The notes under the pieces: model-generated
The model's database searches: none
Seen by the model: only the letters and a program-made list of their open reading frames with translations
What the model was told of the DNA's origin: nothing
Shown: positions 61,690 through 64,000 of the stretch, one piece after another
How positions within the stretch are numbered: position 1 is the first letter of the stretch
Layout: the number at the start of each line of letters is the position of its first letter
Program-made: the position numbers and the translations under genes
Assembly: GCF_000406965.1 (NCBI RefSeq)
Contig: NZ_KE136363.1
Span: forward strand, 476,194 to 540,193
Direction: 5' to 3'
Source of the DNA: Enterococcus avium ATCC 14025
GTDB lineage: Bacteria; Bacillota; Bacilli; Lactobacillales; Enterococcaceae
Length of the DNA: 64,000 nucleotides

Positions 61690-62984
61690 TATTTGATTCC
61701 GACACGTTCAAAGACTGTATCGACATTTTTAAGGTGATAGTTATAATCAAAAGCATCGTCCAAGTCAGCTTTGGATAAAACATTCGTAATTTTTTCATCT
61801 GCATCCAAAAGCGGACGAAATTGCGTTTGATTATCCCATGCATAGGCTGTTTTTGGTTGGACTAAATCATACGCTTCTTCACGAGTCATGCCTTTATCGA
61901 TCAACTTCAGCATCACTCGCTGACTATAGATCAAACCAAATGTTGCTTCCATGTTGCGTTTCATATTATCTGGGAACACGGTCAGATTCTTCACAATGTT
62001 TCCAAAGCGATGCAGCATGTAATCAACTAGAATCGTGGTATCTGGTGTAATAATCCGTTCCGCAGAGGAATGAGAGATATCACGCTCGTGCCACAAAGCA
62101 ACATCTTCAAAAGCAGTAATTAAATGCCCACGTACAACACGAGCCAAACCAGTCATATTTTCTGAACCGATTGGATTTCGTTTATGAGGCATCGCAGAGG
62201 AACCTTTCTGTCCTTTTGCGAAAAATTCTTCAACCTCACGCGTTTCAGATTTTTGTAACCCGCGAATTTCCGTTGCAAAACGTTCAATTGATGTCGCAAT
62301 CAAAGCCAGACTTGAGAAGTATTCGGCATGTAAATCCCGTGGTAAGACTTGTGTTGAGATTTCCTGCGGGCGAATACCTAATTTTTCACAGACAAATTCT
62401 TCAACAAATGGTGGGATATTAGCAAATGTACCGACTGCACCAGAAATTTTTCCAGCTTCCACACCCTTTGCAGCATGTTCGAAACGCTCGATATTACGTT
62501 TCATTTCTGAATACCAAGTAGCTAATTTCAAGCCAAAGGTCGTAGGCTCTGCATGAACACCATGCGTCCGCCCCATCATAACTGTATCCTTGTGCTCCAA
62601 AGCTTTTTCACCAATGATTGTTAGAAAATCCTGTAAATCCTGACGCAAAATATCATTTGCTTGTTTATATAAATATCCATAGGCAGTGTCAACGACATCT
62701 GTACTAGTCAAACCATAATGAACCCATTTACGTTCTTCACCCAATGTTTCAGAAACCGCACGTGTAAAGGCTACAACATCATGCTTTGTTGATTGTTCGA
62801 TTTCTAAGATACGATTGATATCGAAGCCAGCGTTCGCACGAATCTTTTCAACATCCTCTTTAGGAATCTCACCTAGCTCAGCCCATGCTTCATCGGCCAG
62901 AATCTCAACCTCCAACCAAGCTTTATAACGATTTTCATCGCTCCAGATATTTCCCATCTCGTCTCTTGTATATCTAGGTATCAT
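61689..62984 (-). CDS. purB: Adenylosuccinate lyase
   Basis: 431-residue homotetrameric lyase acting twice: on SAICAR in IMP synthesis and on adenylosuccinate to make AMP. The signature [18 protein letters not shown] near residue 265 is present, with [15 protein letters not shown]-like [24 protein letters not shown] lies before ATG 62984; the open frame to 63008 overlaps it. It follows purK by about 70 bases and is terminated before the unknown plus-strand gene. Confidence 0.95.
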   Translation of the reverse strand: MIPRYTRDEMGNIWSDENRYKAWLEVEILADEAWAELGEIPKEDVEKIRANAGFDINRILEIEQSTKHDVVAFTRAVSETLGEERKWVHYGLTSTDVVDTAYGYLYKQANDILRQDLQDFLTIIGEKALEHKDTVMMGRTHGVHAEPTTFGLKLATWYSEMKRNIERFEHAAKGVEAGKISGAVGTFANIPPFVEEFVCEKLGIRPQEISTQVLPRDLHAEYFSSLALIATSIERFATEIRGLQKSETREVEEFFAKGQKGSSAMPHKRNPIGSENMTGLARVVRGHLITAFEDVALWHERDISHSSAERIITPDTTILVDYMLHRFGNIVKNLTVFPDNMKRNMEATFGLIYSQRVMLKLIDKGMTREEAYDLVQPKTAYAWDNQTQFRPLLDADEKITNVLSKADLDDAFDYNYHLKNVDTVFERVGIK

Positions 62985-63056
62985 TACTATTCTCCCTTGT
63001 AAAATCATTTAATTTTTTCAAATATAAACTCAAAAACACATCATCAAATACAGTGA

Positions 63057-64000
63057 TTAGTCCCATGTTTCGGTTTTCTTAATATCATCTAATGTTCGTT
63101 GAATACTATCCGTCAAAATTGTAATATGACCCATTTTGCGTCCCTTTTTCGGCATGGCTTTACCATAATAATGAAAATGCCATTCCGGCCATAAATCAAT
63201 AAGTTCGTAAGTCTTCAACAGATTCTCGCCCAAAACATTGACCATTAGCGCATTTGACAATAGCTTGGGTTCACTTAATGGCCAACCGCAAATTCCACGA
63301 ATATGCGCATCAAATTGGCTCATGCTACAAGCTTCAATCGTGTAATGCCCAGAATTATGTGGTCGTGGAGCGATCTCGTTAACATATAACGCGCCAGCTT
63401 TGGTTAGGAAAAATTCCACACAAAGGGTGCCCACTAAATCGACTCCTTGAGCAATTACTTTGGCGATGCGACTCGCCTCTTTTGCCACTGCGGCATCAAT
63501 CCCAGCTGGTACGATCGTTTCATGCAGAATATTATTACGGTGAACATTCTCTACTACTGGAAATGTTACATAATCGCCAATGTTATTTCCTGCCACTTGA
63601 ACCGACAACTCTTTTTCAAATGGAATCCAAGCTTCCAGAACGCAAGTACCTTGACGCAAAAGATTCATTGAAGGTGCTAAGTCAGCCGTACTGTTCAAAA
63701 CATATTGTCCATGTCCATCATATCCCCCACGCGTTGTCTTCAAGACACACGGATAGCCGATCCCCTCGATCGCATCTTGAATATCTGTTGGGCTAATGAT
63801 CGTCGCATAAGGAGCAATCACGATATTATTGTTTTCTAAAAAGGACTTTTCCATCAAGCGATCCTGACTGATAGCTAATAGGTCAGTTCCTTGAGGTATA
63901 TTGGCAAAATGTTGAATATGATTGATTGTATCAACATCCACATTTTCAAACTCATAAGTGATCACCTGCGATCTGCGAGCCATTTCTTCTAAAGCCATTT
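63057..64000 (-). CDS. purK: N5-carboxyaminoimidazole ribonucleotide synthase, partial
   Basis: ATP-grasp enzyme converting AIR and bicarbonate to N5-CAIR. The 5' end lies beyond base 64000; about 314 codons are visible of the usual ~370. VITYEFENVDVDTINHIQH, KTTRGGYDGHGQYVL, EAWIPFEKELSVQVAG and NEIAPRPHNSGHYTIEAC are characteristic. purE is probably directly upstream, outside the window. No frameshift is seen in the visible part. Confidence 0.93.
   Translation of the reverse strand, partial: MALEEMARRSQVITYEFENVDVDTINHIQHFANIPQGTDLLAISQDRLMEKSFLENNNIVIAPYATIISPTDIQDAIEGIGYPCVLKTTRGGYDGHGQYVLNSTADLAPSMNLLRQGTCVLEAWIPFEKELSVQVAGNNIGDYVTFPVVENVHRNNILHETIVPAGIDAAVAKEASRIAKVIAQGVDLVGTLCVEFFLTKAGALYVNEIAPRPHNSGHYTIEACSMSQFDAHIRGICGWPLSEPKLLSNALMVNVLGENLLKTYELIDLWPEWHFHYYGKAMPKKGRKMGHITILTDSIQRTLDDIKKTETWD

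Overview
The window looks like a chromosomal stretch of a low-GC Gram-positive bacterium of the order Lactobacillales, most likely an Enterococcus or a close relative. The basis is gene content and Bacillus-like gene order: ylaN-ftsW-pyc-ylbC/F/G-rsmD-coaD-ylbL, comEA-comEB-comEC-holA, pdhABCD and a purine cluster. Strong AGGAGG ribosome binding sites, an M-box riboswitch and PurR-type boxes fit the same assignment. I found no rRNA, tRNA, CRISPR array, prophage or intact insertion sequence.

Layout. 0-10 kb: a partial small gene, a DUF59 protein, a YitT-type membrane protein, YajQ, a Rad3/DinG-like helicase carrying an N-terminal nuclease-like domain, an MBL hydrolase, a phosphatase, uppP, and an iron-type P1B-4 ATPase whose 5' end is frameshifted in a T8 tract downstream of PerR- and Fur-like boxes. 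10-17 kb: rpsT, then a compact operon encoding flavodoxin, both subunits of an NfnAB/SudAB-type transhydrogenase and pyruvate:flavodoxin oxidoreductase. It sits between holA and rpsT, which are often neighbours in Firmicutes, and is flanked by one of two copies of a small repeat ending in a hairpin. 17-31 kb: holA, the comE operon, and the ylbL to ylaN block with pyruvate carboxylase and ftsW. 31-38 kb: two uncharacterised genes, typA, an inositol-phosphatase family gene, a UPF0223 gene, a decayed acetyltransferase gene, and a divergent pair of an Rgg-type regulator and a GPP34-like protein. 38-43.4 kb: the pyruvate dehydrogenase operon. 43.7-49 kb: mgtA under an M-box riboswitch, a nitroreductase and a MocR regulator. 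49-64 kb: guaC, an unknown gene, and purine biosynthesis genes purK (partial), purB, purC-S-Q-L-F-M-N-H-D, with one unknown gene on the opposite strand between purB and purC.

How the genes work together. Three pyruvate-consuming routes lie within 33 kb: PFOR (to acetyl-CoA plus low-potential electrons), PDH (to acetyl-CoA plus NADH) and pyruvate carboxylase (to oxaloacetate). The flavodoxin-NfnAB-PFOR operon is the most unusual element. It reads as a self-contained unit that could send electrons from pyruvate through flavodoxin into NADPH. The purine genes cover nearly the whole route from PRPP to IMP (purE is not seen and probably lies past the window end), and guaC returns GMP to IMP. Many starts were moved from the longest possible ORF to the codon following a good ribosome binding site; these cases are stated in the entries.
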